This document shows, in pieces, positions 25,083 to 36,005 of a stretch of 64,000 bases of DNA. The stretch lies in contig VUYT01000039.1 in the NCBI GenBank assembly GCA_008802785.1, forward strand, positions 62,001 to 126,000, read 5' to 3'. This DNA is from Symmetrospora coprosmae (Eukaryota; Basidiomycota; Cystobasidiomycetes; Symmetrosporaceae). A program made the translations under genes and the position numbers. Position 1 is the first letter of the stretch, and every line of letters starts with the position of its first letter. Under the pieces are notes generated by a model. That model made no database searches, was not told where the DNA came from, and saw nothing but the letters and a program-made list of their open reading frames with translations.

Positions 25083-28000
25083 ATGGCAGCTGCCGGCACA
25101 GGATCGTCATCTGTTCCCTCCCTCAGCTACGCCAATGGGGGACTCGGTGCAGCTGCCCTGCTCGGCGTGCTCGTCCTCGTCCGGAACAGGCTCGTCGAGC
25201 AGCCATCATCATCGTCGTCGTCACGGCGCAGCAGCAGGACACCGGGGACGCCCTTCCTGAGCACGCCGCAGATTGAAGAAGCAACGCGGAAGCTGTTTGA
25301 GCCGCAGAAGGACGGCAGCCGTGTCCTCCTCGTACCAACGAGCGATGGTCGCATCTCGCGCGTCACCATCCGTCCCACGCGGCAGTCAACCTTCGCAGCG
25401 CACAGGCAGTATTTCGTCGGCCCGAGGCAGGGCAGCTCTTCAAGCAAAGGCAGCAGTGTTGTCTCCGGTGGGAAGGAGCTGGCTGCGGCCGCTGCTGACG
25501 GCGCGCAGGCCATTGCGGCAAAGCACGATGATCAAGGGGAAGCGCCGTCAGCTAGAGCACAGGCGCAGGCGACCACATCGACAGCTGCTGGAGCCGGCCA
25601 ACACGCCTCGAGGGATGCCGCAAACAAGGTCCGCGTCAACAAGGAGTTCTTCAGACAGCTGAGAGCCATCTTCCGCATCCTGATCCCGAGGTTGGTCCAA
25701 GGCCCGTCTGTTCGTACACCACGCGACTCGCTGATTCCCCCGACATCTTTCCGCACCAGATCCTCGAGCAAGGAGGTCTTCCTGTTCTCGCTGCACACCT
25801 TCTTCCTCCTTCTCCGGACGTACCTCTCTCTCCTCGTCGCCAAACTCGACGGCATGATTGTGCGAGATCTGGTCTCCGCAAACGGCAAGGGCTTCCTCAA
25901 AGGCCTCGCGTACTGGTGGCTGCTGGCCATCCCATCGACGTACACCAACAGCATGGTGAGCAGGGTCTGATTAAGCCGGTCAGCTGGTCTGATACTGAAC
26001 AACCATCGGGACAGATTCGCTACCTACAATCCAAACTATCCATCTCCTTCCGCACCCGTTTGACGCGCTGTGAGCACTTCCAGCTTCCCAACGGGAGACT
26101 CTGTCGCTTGGCTATATCAGAGTGGAGCTCACCTCCCCGTCTGTTCCGCTTGCAGACGTGAACGACCTGTATCTCTCGAAATCCCGCAATTTCTACTCGC
26201 TCATCAACCTCGACACGCGCATCGACGCCGCAGACCAATTCATCTGTACCGACATTGCGCGCTTCTGCGACAGCCTCTCTGCTCTGTACAGCAACGTCTC
26301 CAAGCCCGCACTCGACATGTTCCTCTTCAACTTCCAGCTCGCGCGCTCCATCGGAAAGTGGGGCTCGCTCGGTATCTTTGTCAATTATGCACTCACAGCA
26401 TGGATTCTCAAGAAGGTGACGCCGGCATTTGGCAAGCTTGCTGCGCTCGAGGCGAAGCTGGAAGGCGACTTCAGGGGTGCACACTCGAGGCTCATTACCA
26501 ACTCGGAGGAGATTGCGTGGGTGAAACGGCTAGAATAGGCTGTGCTAAGCCTACCATACTGACTGTTCGACGGCTGGCAGATTCTATAACGGGGCGCACC
26601 TCGAAAAGGACATCCTGACTCGCTCATACATCCGGCTGGTCAGGCACATCAACTCGATCTTCAAGATCCGCATAGCATACTCGATGATCGAGGACTTTGT
26701 GATCAAATATGCTTGGAGTGCAGTGAGTCCGGGTCCAGGCTGTGCGGAACGAATTTGGCAGCTGACGTGTCTTGTCTCGGTGTCGTTACAGGCCGGATAT
26801 CTCCTCATCTCGATCCCAGTCTTCTTTGGACAGGTGCTGCCTCCGGGCATGCTCTCCACGACAAGCACTGACAAGGGTACTACGATTGCGTCAAGTGACG
26901 ACATCGATGGCGAAGCCGAGGCGGCCAAGGTGGCTCACCGGACCGAGAACTACATCTCGAATCGACGACTGCTGCTCGCCCTCGCTGACGCAGGCGGGCG
27001 GCTCATGTCCTCGTATAAGGACATGGCTGAGCTCGCGGGCTACACAAGCCGCGTGTTCACGCTCCTGTCCACGCTGCACGAGCTCGACGTGGGCCGCTTC
27101 CAGGGCGCTGATGCCCTCGCTGACGGGAGTGACGGCAGTGATCACCCGGTCTACGATCTCGGGCACATCAATGGCGTCGTCGTGCAAGGCTGCGAAAACG
27201 TCGAGTTTGAGAAAACGCCCATCGTCGCGCCTGCGCCCGGCTTGGCGCGCGGTGGCGAGGAACTCGTCAAAAGCTTAAACATTATCATCCGACCGGGGGA
27301 GCATTTGCTCATCACTGGCGCCAATGTGGGCGTCATCTCTCTCTCAAGTATCTCTAGTGAGGCGGGCTGATGGTCGTGCTGGGTGTTCTTCGGGGTGCTT
27401 GCTGATCAGGGTACGGGAAAGACCAGCTTCGCGCGGGTCCTTGCGCAGCTGTGGCCAGCCTTCGATGGGATCGTACGCAAGCCCTCCAAGGGCGAGATCA
27501 TGTTCCTGCCACAGCGGCCTTACCTGAGCATGGGTAGTCTGCGGGATCAGTACGTGCCTTCGTACTCACCCGTCCCGGCGTGACGGACATCTAGACTTAC
27601 TCTTCATGCCTGCATCAGGATCATCTACCCCGATGCATGGCCTGATATGCAAGCCAGGGGTAAGAAAGACGCAGACTTGCTCGACATCCTCAAGCATGTC
27701 CACCTCGCCTACCTGCCCGACCGAGAAGGCGGGCTCTCGACCGCCAAGGACTGGGTCAACGTCCTTTCGGGCGGCGAGAAGCAGCGGGTGCGTGATTGGT
27801 TTGTACACGGGCAACGACCGAACGTGCTCACGAGTGTGCCTTGTACTTTTCAGATGGGACTCGCAAGGCTTTTCTACCACCTACCCAAGTTCGGTGTGCT
27901 GGACGAATGCACGTCCGCCGTCTCCACGGATGTCGAGGGGCAAATGTATCAGCACGCAAAGGATCTTGGCATCAGTACGTTGCTTGCACGCTATACCAGC

Positions 28001-28280
28001 TCCGTCGAGTCTCACTCGCTGACGCGACCTTCCCTCCACAGCTCTCATCACCATCTCGCATCGTCCATCCTTGACCAAGTATCACCAGCGCCTCCTCCGG
28101 TTCACGGGAGAGGATGGCGCATGGGAGATCAGCACCATCGGCACAGCCGAGGAGCGGCTGACATTCGACAAGGAGAAAGAGGCGCTGCAGGAGCGCCTGA
28201 AGGATGTCGACAACTGGAAGCGGCGACTCGCAGAGATTGAGGCCGAGCTGGCCTTCAAGTCGCCCGATGTGCAGATCTGA
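25083..28280 (+). CDS. PXA1: Peroxisomal ABCD-type half transporter
   Basis: ABCD proteins import very-long- and long-chain acyl-CoAs into peroxisomes; yeast Pxa1/Pxa2 act as a heterodimer. Ten exons (25083-25690, 25760-25955, 26015-26069, 26156-26516, 26581-26722, 26792-27325, 27410-27549, 27619-27787, 27854-27974, 28042-28280) close in frame to 854 residues. The EAA-like motif EEIAFYNGAHLEKD, typical of ABCD, spans an exon junction. The nucleotide-binding domain has Walker A GANGTGKTS (about residues 628-637), signature LSGGEKQR (728-735), Walker B FGVLDECTS and the H-loop ITISHRPS. The membrane half contains YLSKSRNFYSLINLDTRIDA and ADQFICTDI, the family loop 1. Whether it is the Pxa1 or Pxa2 orthologue is unsure. 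Only one such gene is in the window. Confidence 0.93.
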
Positions 28281-31200
28281 AGTCACAAAGCTCTATCTTG
28301 CTACACGGTGTACGACGGGCGGAGGGTGTCATGTGCATAGCGTGCGAGCTCAGTATTGCATGTCATAGCCGTTTGATCAGCTCGCAAACTGTGTAAGGGT
28401 GGTGAGACGTCGGGCCGAGGCCGCAAGTCGCTGTGTTGCCCCACGGACTCGAATTTTGCAGTGCTGATTTGGGAAGAAGGGGTGCGGTCTGAAGAGGGAA
28501 GCTCTCGATGACCCGGCTTCAGATCTAAGGTTGTTCGCAGAAGGCAGACATGCCTTTCTGCATATCGTCTTCGCATTTCTGCGCACTTTGATGTGCCCGC
28601 CACACGCCCTCTGGCGAGTGTTCAAGACTCTCCTCCCAGAGCACACGCCCATCGGAGAGCAAGAGCGCCACGATGGGAACCGCAGATCTCCCTCGCCCTT
28701 CCTTCCAGCCCTAGCCCCATCTAGCTTCTTCGCTCCTGGCGATTTCCTCGACTGCTTGTCTTCCTCCCAGCATCTCCGCATCCTCCCTTGGCCGCCGAAT
28801 CTCCCGATACGAATAGAGCTCAGGAGAGGCAAGCGAGAACGTATCTCTGAAACATACCGCACTTCTCCCGAGTCCCGTGTGATCGGGAACCTCTTACCTG
28901 CTTGCACAGACATCGAGAGGACGGTACTCGGCAAGCCTGGCACCTCAGACGCCGGAGAGGAAAGGGTGTAGATACGACGAGCCGGCCGTGCGAGTCGAAG
29001 GACGTGCGCGAGAAGCGCAGTACGCCCGGCGCGGGAGCAGCAGGGCTTTCGCTCGGCGTGTGCACCGCGCCTGTAGTCTTGGTGACATTGCAGGTCGGCT
29101 CGTCGAAAGTCGCCGGAGTTCCGTGCCTGGGGTGCTGCTACGTCTAGCTTGTCGGGATCTATTCGCAGAAGAGGCTTGCACTCCGGCGAACAGAACCCAG
29201 CCGTTGACGAAGCGCGGCGAGCGTTTCTCTCCACTCGAGCTGGACCGTCCCTCCTCGCTCGCAGCGAGTCTCCCCGCACCGGAACAATCCGCTATCTGCC
29301 CGCCGCAATCAAGCAGCAGGAGACCATAGATAGAGCGCGTTGAGATGGGAAGCTGACCGCGAGTGAAGAAGACGGTGCGAAGCCAGAGGATTCTCGGGTT
29401 ACTACGCAGCTACCCGAGGGTGCATGTTTGTGCCTCGCCCTTCCGCCAAAAGTCCGTCGACACCGAGCAGTCCAGAAAGGGCGCGAGTGCCTTATAGTGG
29501 AGGAGAGGCAGGAGGTCGACGTGAGGCAGTGATTCTGCAGAGCGATGGAAGCACTGGGCAGTAAGGTGGCGATTTTTGGAGAAGGCCACATCGGCTAGCT
29601 CGGCGGAGAGCATCTCGTAGGATGTAGCAGGCAGTGCGCAAAAAGGTGCGGAAGCACCGGAACGACGATGGAACGAAAGGAAGCACGTCACGCGATGGGC
29701 AGGAGTCGAAAGACCCTTCCCACGCAGGATATGCCAGAGCAGGCGGTGTATGACGATCATCCCAAGCCGGGTCTGTAGGAGATGTCCTTCGTGATCACGG
29801 CCAGCTCCCCCTGGGGTGGCGCCATTGTTCTTGCCGTATCGCGCCAACAGATGGCCGACCGACCGCCTTGACTGGCTGCTGTCTTTTCGTCCCCTGGTGC
29901 CCTATAGCATCCTCCTTCTGCTGCACAGGCCATTACGAATGGCCCGCACATCCTCCTCCTTAAGTGCCACATGCCCTTCCTCCAAGCCGTCCACCGAGAT
30001 GTTTTCTCCGCAGCAGAAACGCAAACAATGACGGAAGTGGGAGGAATCGACAGGAGACCTTTCCATGCCCTCCCTCGATGCCGGAAAGGCCCGAAGGAGA
30101 GAGCTTTGGCAGAGCTCCCTATGTTTCAGTGAAGATGCCCCGGGCTGGATAGGCCTATAAACCATGACCGGTCGCGTCTCGGCCGGCGCCTTGCTGACAA
30201 TGCTCCTCCCTCTGTGTCTGGCCATCGCTCGACTGACGAGAACGCCGAAAGACCTCCCCGGATCTCGTACGAGACTGTAGATCCTGTGTGTGCTGCGAGG
30301 CTGAGCGAAGGCAGCCGCGGTCTCATCTGCCTCCTTAAGAGGCAGGAAAGAGAGCTGCGGTAAAGCGGGAGGAGTAGGGCTGATGGCGACCGTCGAGTAT
30401 CACCTCAGGTCGCTCTCTTCGCGCTATTTCTCTGTGTGTACGCCTTCGCTGCCGCAATGAAGAGGAGGCCGTACGAGCGTCCCGTCGCTCTCTGTTTCCA
30501 GAGAGGGCGCCGCCCGACACCAGCTCACGGTCGTGGGCAGATCACCATAGCTTAGCCGGATGAGACGACTGTTTCGGGGATGACCGCCTTGCCGGGCTCA
30601 ATCGTGAGAAAGAACTGCCAGCGCCTGTTCCCTCCTTTAGAGTAGACCAGGCAGGAAAGCGGCCGAGGAACAGCAGAGAAGTAATGGGCCTTTTCGGTCG
30701 ATGCGGATGGTCGAGTGCTGTGCTGTGATGGCAGTAGGCGAGTCGCGTGGAGCGAGGGGTGTATGCGAACAGGAGGTCCTTGCGGAGTCGAAAGCGGGAG
30801 CCGGGTGATTATAGAAGGGGAGGGCGGACCGAGCAGCCGCATCTGTGCATGCCGAAAGTCGCAAAGACCTCCTTGGCTCTCTCGAGCCGAAGCAGAGGGA
30901 GAAGGAGCGATGCCGGTCATCGGTAGAGCAGTAGCCTAAAGTGACGCTCGGAAGGAGGGCATAGCTTGATAGGCTGCGAGAGATCTGGCACGCCTGTCCC
31001 GCCCCACCCGCGCAAAGCGTGGAGAAGGGGACGGCGCGCCTGTGTGTAAGCTCTTATTGGAGCGAAGCATGAGGAAATGCCGCTCGGCGCCCACGAAGGG
31101 CTAGCGAAAGGGGCGCCGCAAGAGCGCACTTCTGACGGTCTTGCCCCTCGAGCCCTCCGACGCGATGCGTACGACCAGAAGAGGGAGGAGAGGAAGACGA

Positions 31201-33060
31201 AGGGGCTGCCGGAAGCCAGGACGAGCAGCCGGAAGACGAGCGGGTGCGCAGGGCGATCTGCGGTGCAAGAAAAATTGATTGGCCTGGGAGAGATGGCGGG
31301 GATTACTCCTGGGGCGCCTTCGCTCGCGGCACTTAGAAGGCAGCCTTCCGCAGTCGTGTTCCCGGCCTGCACTGTCCTCCAATATCACGGCAGTGGACCC
31401 CTCGGCCTGGCCGCTCGACGAGAGGGAGGCAGCGGGAGCTTCGGGTCGTAATGCCCTGGGCTCCATTCGCTCCCACTCCTTACGGGGTTGTAAGGGTCCC
31501 GCATTGCCCCGCTCGAGCAGGAGGCTTCGGGGGAGGACAGATGGAGCAGGCGGGAGTGTCACGAAGGCGATGGCACCGGCCCGGCTTCGAATTTTACGAG
31601 ATCTGGTGTGTGTCGCTGCGCTCTGTATGTTGTTGGCGTGCTGCGTCCTGACTTGGCTCCTCACTCCGCCTTCCTTCCTCTCGATTCCTCGGCTGGCTGG
31701 CTGCGATCAAGCAGTCTGGGCTCGAAGGGGCGAATGGTCGCCTTACATTCCCCTCTACCGATGTGGCGCACCTCCTCAAATGCGTGAACTCTCTCACTGC
31801 CTGTGCAAACCAAGGCCATCGACCCTCCAGCCGCCGAGCGTCACTGAGTTCCGCTCTCGCGCGGCGACGGCATCGTCACCGATACCAGAGAATCTTTGCC
31901 GACTCAGGCGCCTTCTTGCGCAGCGCCAAGCATGTGTGATGGGCTCCCTCGAGAAACGCCCTTCTCTTTTGTTGTTCCAGGAGGCGGATAGCATCCCAGG
32001 ATCAATCCATAGCATCCCGCTCACATCCTCCCATCGCGCCCTCGCGCGTTCTTTCGAATGCAGCGATCTTCGAGCGTACTGCGGCCATGCAGCGCAGAGC
32101 TGAGTCCCATCGCTGACCTAATCCGCGAGCAGTAGCGCTCTGCTGCTCCTCCATGAATGCTTGGGGTTGGGGTTGTGCCCATCTCTGCTCCAGCCCGCAC
32201 CGACATACTCGACGTCACACGAGGCAACGCGGGGTTTGTGAGCAGACAGCGAACGCCGGGAGCAGAGTCGGACATAGTGGGTTGTCGACTGCCCCTAGGC
32301 TTCAGGCACTGTCGTTGTCGTCGCACGGAGATCAACCTCGTCCGCGGACGGCCAGGAGGGGGACGTGCAGGACGAAGGGAATTGCCGACAGGCGTGAGGC
32401 GATGCAGATGGTGTGGAGGGACTGAGAGAACGCCGAACGGGAATGAGCCCAGCGGCCTGTGTGTGTATCTGTGTATGGCCATTGGGCGGAAAGGGCCCAA
32501 GCGGGGGTGTCCGGGTCTGCAGGACGCGTTCAGCTGGACGCGCCTGTTGGCCGCCCGACGAGTGCGGTGACGCGCAACGCTGCTAGAGCGACGTGCACAT
32601 CCGCAGAGCCAGGAGAATCCATCCTTCAGACAGGGAGTCTGTACCAGGTCGATATAGGGGAGTGGTTCGCGGTGGTGACCGTCCGTTGTCCAAGGGCGAG
32701 AGCGGGTCGAAACAACAACAGTCAGCGTCGAGGACAGGATGGGCACACGCGGCGCGTCAGATCCGGGCTAGCGACGCTGTAGATGCTTCTATATCGATGT
32801 GATGAGCACGTCCCCATGGCATCGCATCACTCACCCTGCTCTGCTGCCGCTCGTCTCCATCCCAGCAAGGTGTTGGGACAGAACAGAAGGGCACGCAGCA
32901 GGAGAGGAGGAGGGGACGCGAACGGTGGTGGCAAAGGTTCGAGGCAAGCTGCGAGGGTGACGCTGCTGAAGCAGGACTGCCTTGCTTCACCCCATGTCTC
33001 AATCTGCTGTTTCTGCCATCCGTGCATGTACAACTAGGTTGCATCTTCCTACCCCATGGC
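28281..33060. other. 4.8-kb interval with no recognisable gene
   Basis: This is the largest gene-free stretch, lying between the 3' ends of the ABCD transporter (plus) and frataxin (minus). Open frames up to 300 codons exist on both strands but show no domain, no hydrophobic pattern, no exon chaining and mostly non-ATG starts. I saw no reverse-transcriptase, transposase, terminal repeat, tRNA or rRNA signature. Small features seen: a 7-bp inverted repeat CTGCCTC/GAGGCAG around TTAA at about 30328-30346, and a TATA-like CCTATAAACC near 30152. It may hold a non-coding RNA or decayed sequence. Confidence 0.5.
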
Positions 33061-34006
33061 TCATGGCTCGTCGAATGTCACCTTGATTCCCAGCTTCTCG
33101 CTGAGCTCTGTCTCCAGCAGCTCCAGCATCCTGCTTCCATCCCTGCTGTAGAACCACGCATCCTCCTGCTTGTTGTAGTCGTATCTCTTCGGCCCACTGT
33201 AGCGTGTGTGGAGGAGGAGGAGGAGGAGGAGGAGGAGGGGCTATCCTGCGTCAGTGACGGCAACCATCGTCTCCACACTGGAGGCTCGTATGCGCGCAGA
33301 CAGCGCGACACGCACGAAGTTGGACTGCTGAGCCAGATCTGCTTATTCGGCGGCTGCTTGTTGATCACATAGGTTCCCTTGTCCGCTGGTAGCTTCAGCG
33401 TCAGCACGCCAGACTGCGTTCGACAGGTCGGTCAATCCAGGCACACTCGTGTCAGCTGGGGCGTCACAGAGGCAGCACGGCATGGGCAATAGGCGAGCGT
33501 ACATGATACTCGACGTCCAAGCCTTCGTCGCCGTCGCCCAGCTCCTCCTGCACGCGCTCGAACGTATCCGTGAGCGTGTCCATCGTCTCGTCCGCGATGT
33601 CATGGTACTGCCGCTCTGTGAGCGAGCTGCGAGAGGAGCATCAGCACCGCCAATATCACCTTGGAACCGCAAACGCTCTTCTTGGTCGAGGCTCATCCTA
33701 CCTAATCTCGGGTATCTCTGCTTCCTCGGCGGTGGAGCGAGCTGCCGACGATGACGAGAAAGGCCGCCGCCCGGCTTCGGGTGCCTGCCATGCCTGCGGC
33801 CGCGCTGGGCTACGCGGTACGCATATACATGCTGGTGTACCCGTATTACGTGCAGCTGCTGTGGCCTCTGTCCTGAAAGGCTGGAGGACCTCCCCCACCG
33901 CGGCAGTCAAGCTGAAGTGACGGCATGCTGGGTATGGCGCAATGACGGCGACTGCGGGCAGCTTGCCCTGAGCTTTTAGCGAGCGCACGACTGTCTGTCG
34001 AAGCAT
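33061..34006 (-). CDS. YFH1: Frataxin
   Basis: Frataxin acts in the mitochondrial matrix as the allosteric regulator of iron-sulfur cluster assembly on Isu/Nfs1. Exons 34006-33702, 33626-33503, 33413-33316 and 33196-33061 give 220 residues. The first exon is an Arg/Ala-rich presequence ([13 protein letters not shown]...). The domain begins [18 protein letters not shown], followed by the acidic helix ([15 protein letters not shown]) and the beta sheet [24 protein letters not shown] and SGPKRYDY, ending in [11 protein letters not shown]. These match the conserved iron-binding ridge and the Asn-Lys-Gln..Trp-Leu-Ser surface. The presequence is longer than usual, so one more intron in exon 1 is possible. 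Intron 3 holds a GAG/CTC triplet run. Confidence 0.95.
33211..33237 (+). repeat. (GAG)9 triplet run in frataxin intron 3
   Basis: Nine perfect GAG units on the plus strand, so CTC/CCT on the frataxin sense strand. The run lies 14 nt before the 3' splice site of intron 3 (33315-33197) and acts there as the polypyrimidine tract. Confidence 0.95.
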
Positions 34007-34396
34007 GTCGATATCCCTGATGTCGCTTGCGGATGCTCTCTGCGGTACTTATCGGGTCGGAGTGGTTGAAAGTACAGGTGCGGTGCTGGTCCCGTAGCTG
34101 CACTAAGACGGTTCTCCGCCACAATAAACGGCCTTGCAAAAGGAGCCAAAAGAGCCAACTTAGATGAGGACGCTTCACTTGTCATTTGCCCTCTGGGAAT
34201 TCTGTGATTACTGGGTAGACTGGATATAGACTGGATTCTCTGTCGGACATAGCGGCGGCTTCGTCGACCTCAGGGAGAAGCACATGTATAGAGACTGTAC
34301 TATCAGAAGTCAAGCGCCCTGGCCAAATGCGAGCTGCTGCACAAGGAAGTAGCTAGCTTGGCGCAAGCGCTGGACACTGGAGGTACCTCATTGAGG

Positions 34397-35643
34397 CTAC
34401 TTGCTTATATTGCCGCTGAAGGGAGAGAAGGGGAGGAAGAGTGGTTAGAAGGCCGTCAGCTTCGACTTTGGAGTGGGCTGACAAGAGGCCGGCGTGCGAG
34501 CAGACTCACGCTCCTCCACGTCCATGAGACTTCAGATGGTTGGCGTCCCCGACAGCGCGCTTCTCGTGAGCAATGCGCTGCCGGCCGCCGAGGGCAGAAG
34601 GGAAGGGAAAGGGGAAGGGGAAGGGAAGGCGGGTCAAGTGCGTCAGTCTGTCATGATCTGCGCGTTGGAAACTCTGAAAGAACCGCTCGTTCGGCACCCA
34701 CCTCCTGCTCCTTTGCCTCCTCCTGCTCCCGCTCCTCCTTGATCCGGTCCTCCGGCGCGCGACTAGCCGAGCGGAAGTTACCTGCTCCGCCTCGTCCGCC
34801 AACGACACCGAAGCCACGCTCACGGGAGCGCTCTCTAGATCGCTCGCGAGCCTCCTCCGCTCCTGGCTCTACGGCGTCTGGCGCTCGGGTCTTTGACGAA
34901 GCACGGATGTTGCCTGCGCCGCCTCGGCCAGTGGAGACTGCGCGTCCATGTGACGTCGAATGACGCAGAGCGGCGAGAGTCAGAAGGAATCAGCATCGGT
35001 ACGCGCTTGTATGTCCGTGTAGCCGGCCGCTCTGCAGCCCAACCCACCTAGGAAGTCGCCATCGACGTGGCGGCCTCGACCGCGCTCGGTGGTAGCGGTC
35101 GCGTCAGTGTGGGCTGCAGTGTGCAGATGCGAATGCAGAAGCATGCATATGTATCAGTTCTGTGACCTTTCCACGAAAAGCTCCATCCTTTGCGAGTCTC
35201 CGGTGGTTCGTCTTGGCGCTTCCCGCGATAAGGCGAGCTTTCCTCTCTCGCAAAAGCAGGGAGACAGCAGCATGGAGCATAGCTAGCCCAGCCTCACCCG
35301 TGCCGCCAGTGGTGGTCCTATCGAGCGACACCTCGCGGTCGCCGTGTCTGTCCCTGCTCGAGGGCCTGTTGGCAAAGACGCCCTTGAGCTTGTCGAGCGG
35401 CCCGCCGTGGTGATGTGCGTGCTCAGTGCCATTGTGGGCGGTGGCCGTGGAGGAAGTTGTGGTGCTCGACATTCTGCGGAAATCCTGTGGCCGCTCTGTG
35501 CTCCTGCTCCTGCTTGTGCTGCGGCTGCGAATCCTCTCGAGGAAAGAAGGCGACGACGTTGTCGAGGGAGATGCCGCCGTCATCGATGAGGACGAGGTCG
35601 TCGTCGCCCTGTCCTCCGGGACTGCCCCAAGCGTTTCTGCCAT
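34397..35643 (-). CDS. Par32-like protein with GRGGAGN motifs
   Basis: Exons 35643-35298, 35113-35048, 34937-34702, 34577-34510 and 34415-34397 give 244 residues. Three copies of GRGGAGN (followed by IR, FR and IS) identify the fungal DUF3602/Par32 group. In budding yeast Par32 becomes phosphorylated after rapamycin and under TORC1 control binds and inhibits the ammonium transporters Mep1 and Mep3. The N-terminal part is Ser/Thr/Arg-rich (RIRSRSTSRSRSTERPQDF) with many possible phosphosites and a GGPLDKLKGVFANRPSS block; a charged helix (DRIKEEREQEEAKEQE) lies between the motifs. There is no membrane segment. The last motif is split by an intron and finished by a 19-nt exon. Family call good; the ammonium role is by analogy. 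Confidence 0.8.
34598..34629 (+). repeat. Purine run in Par32-like intron 3
   Basis: A 32-nt uninterrupted A/G stretch of GGGAA-type units. On the gene's sense strand it is the pyrimidine tract before the exon 4 acceptor. Confidence 0.8.
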
Positions 35644-36005
35644 CCCACCCCGCTGATAAGGATTTCCGGATGATAAGGGGGGGGAGCCACTTCCTCCGTC
35701 CTCCGTCTCAATCAGGGATCCTGGCCTGTGCCTTGTTGAGAATATTCACTCTCTGTGTATACAAGAGAACAAGATGCTGTAATAAGGCGTGATTCTCTAC
35801 AGAGCCATCCTGGAGTCTCTGCTACCCCACTTCCCGCCCCGGGCCCCTGCTCTCGCTCGGCGGCCTCCGCGTGACCAGCGTGAGCGACTCGGAGCGGGTG
35901 ATGTCACATAGCAAGCAATTCCCATTAAGCAGTAATCATTACTTGCGCGTGGCTAGTATGGTATATCCACTCCTTTGGCAATACAACGTGTATCATCGGC
36001 AAGGA
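35644..36005. other. Intergenic spacer
   Basis: This interval lies between the Par32-like start and the CSC1-like stop, both on the minus strand, and should hold the Par32-like promoter. Nothing else was recognised. Confidence 0.5.

Noticed and set aside
28440-28460. tRNA B-box-like sequence on the minus strand
   Set aside because: The flanking bases do not pair as a T-stem and no acceptor or anticodon arm fits.
28377-29279. 300-codon open frame on the minus strand
   Set aside because: No domain, hydrophobic pattern, or sensible composition; Arg/Ser-rich in the way chance frames are in GC-rich DNA; no exon chaining.
31279-32103. 274-codon open frame on the plus strand with one hydrophobic stretch
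   Set aside because: It starts at TTG rather than ATG, resembles no family, and a single short hydrophobic run can arise by chance.
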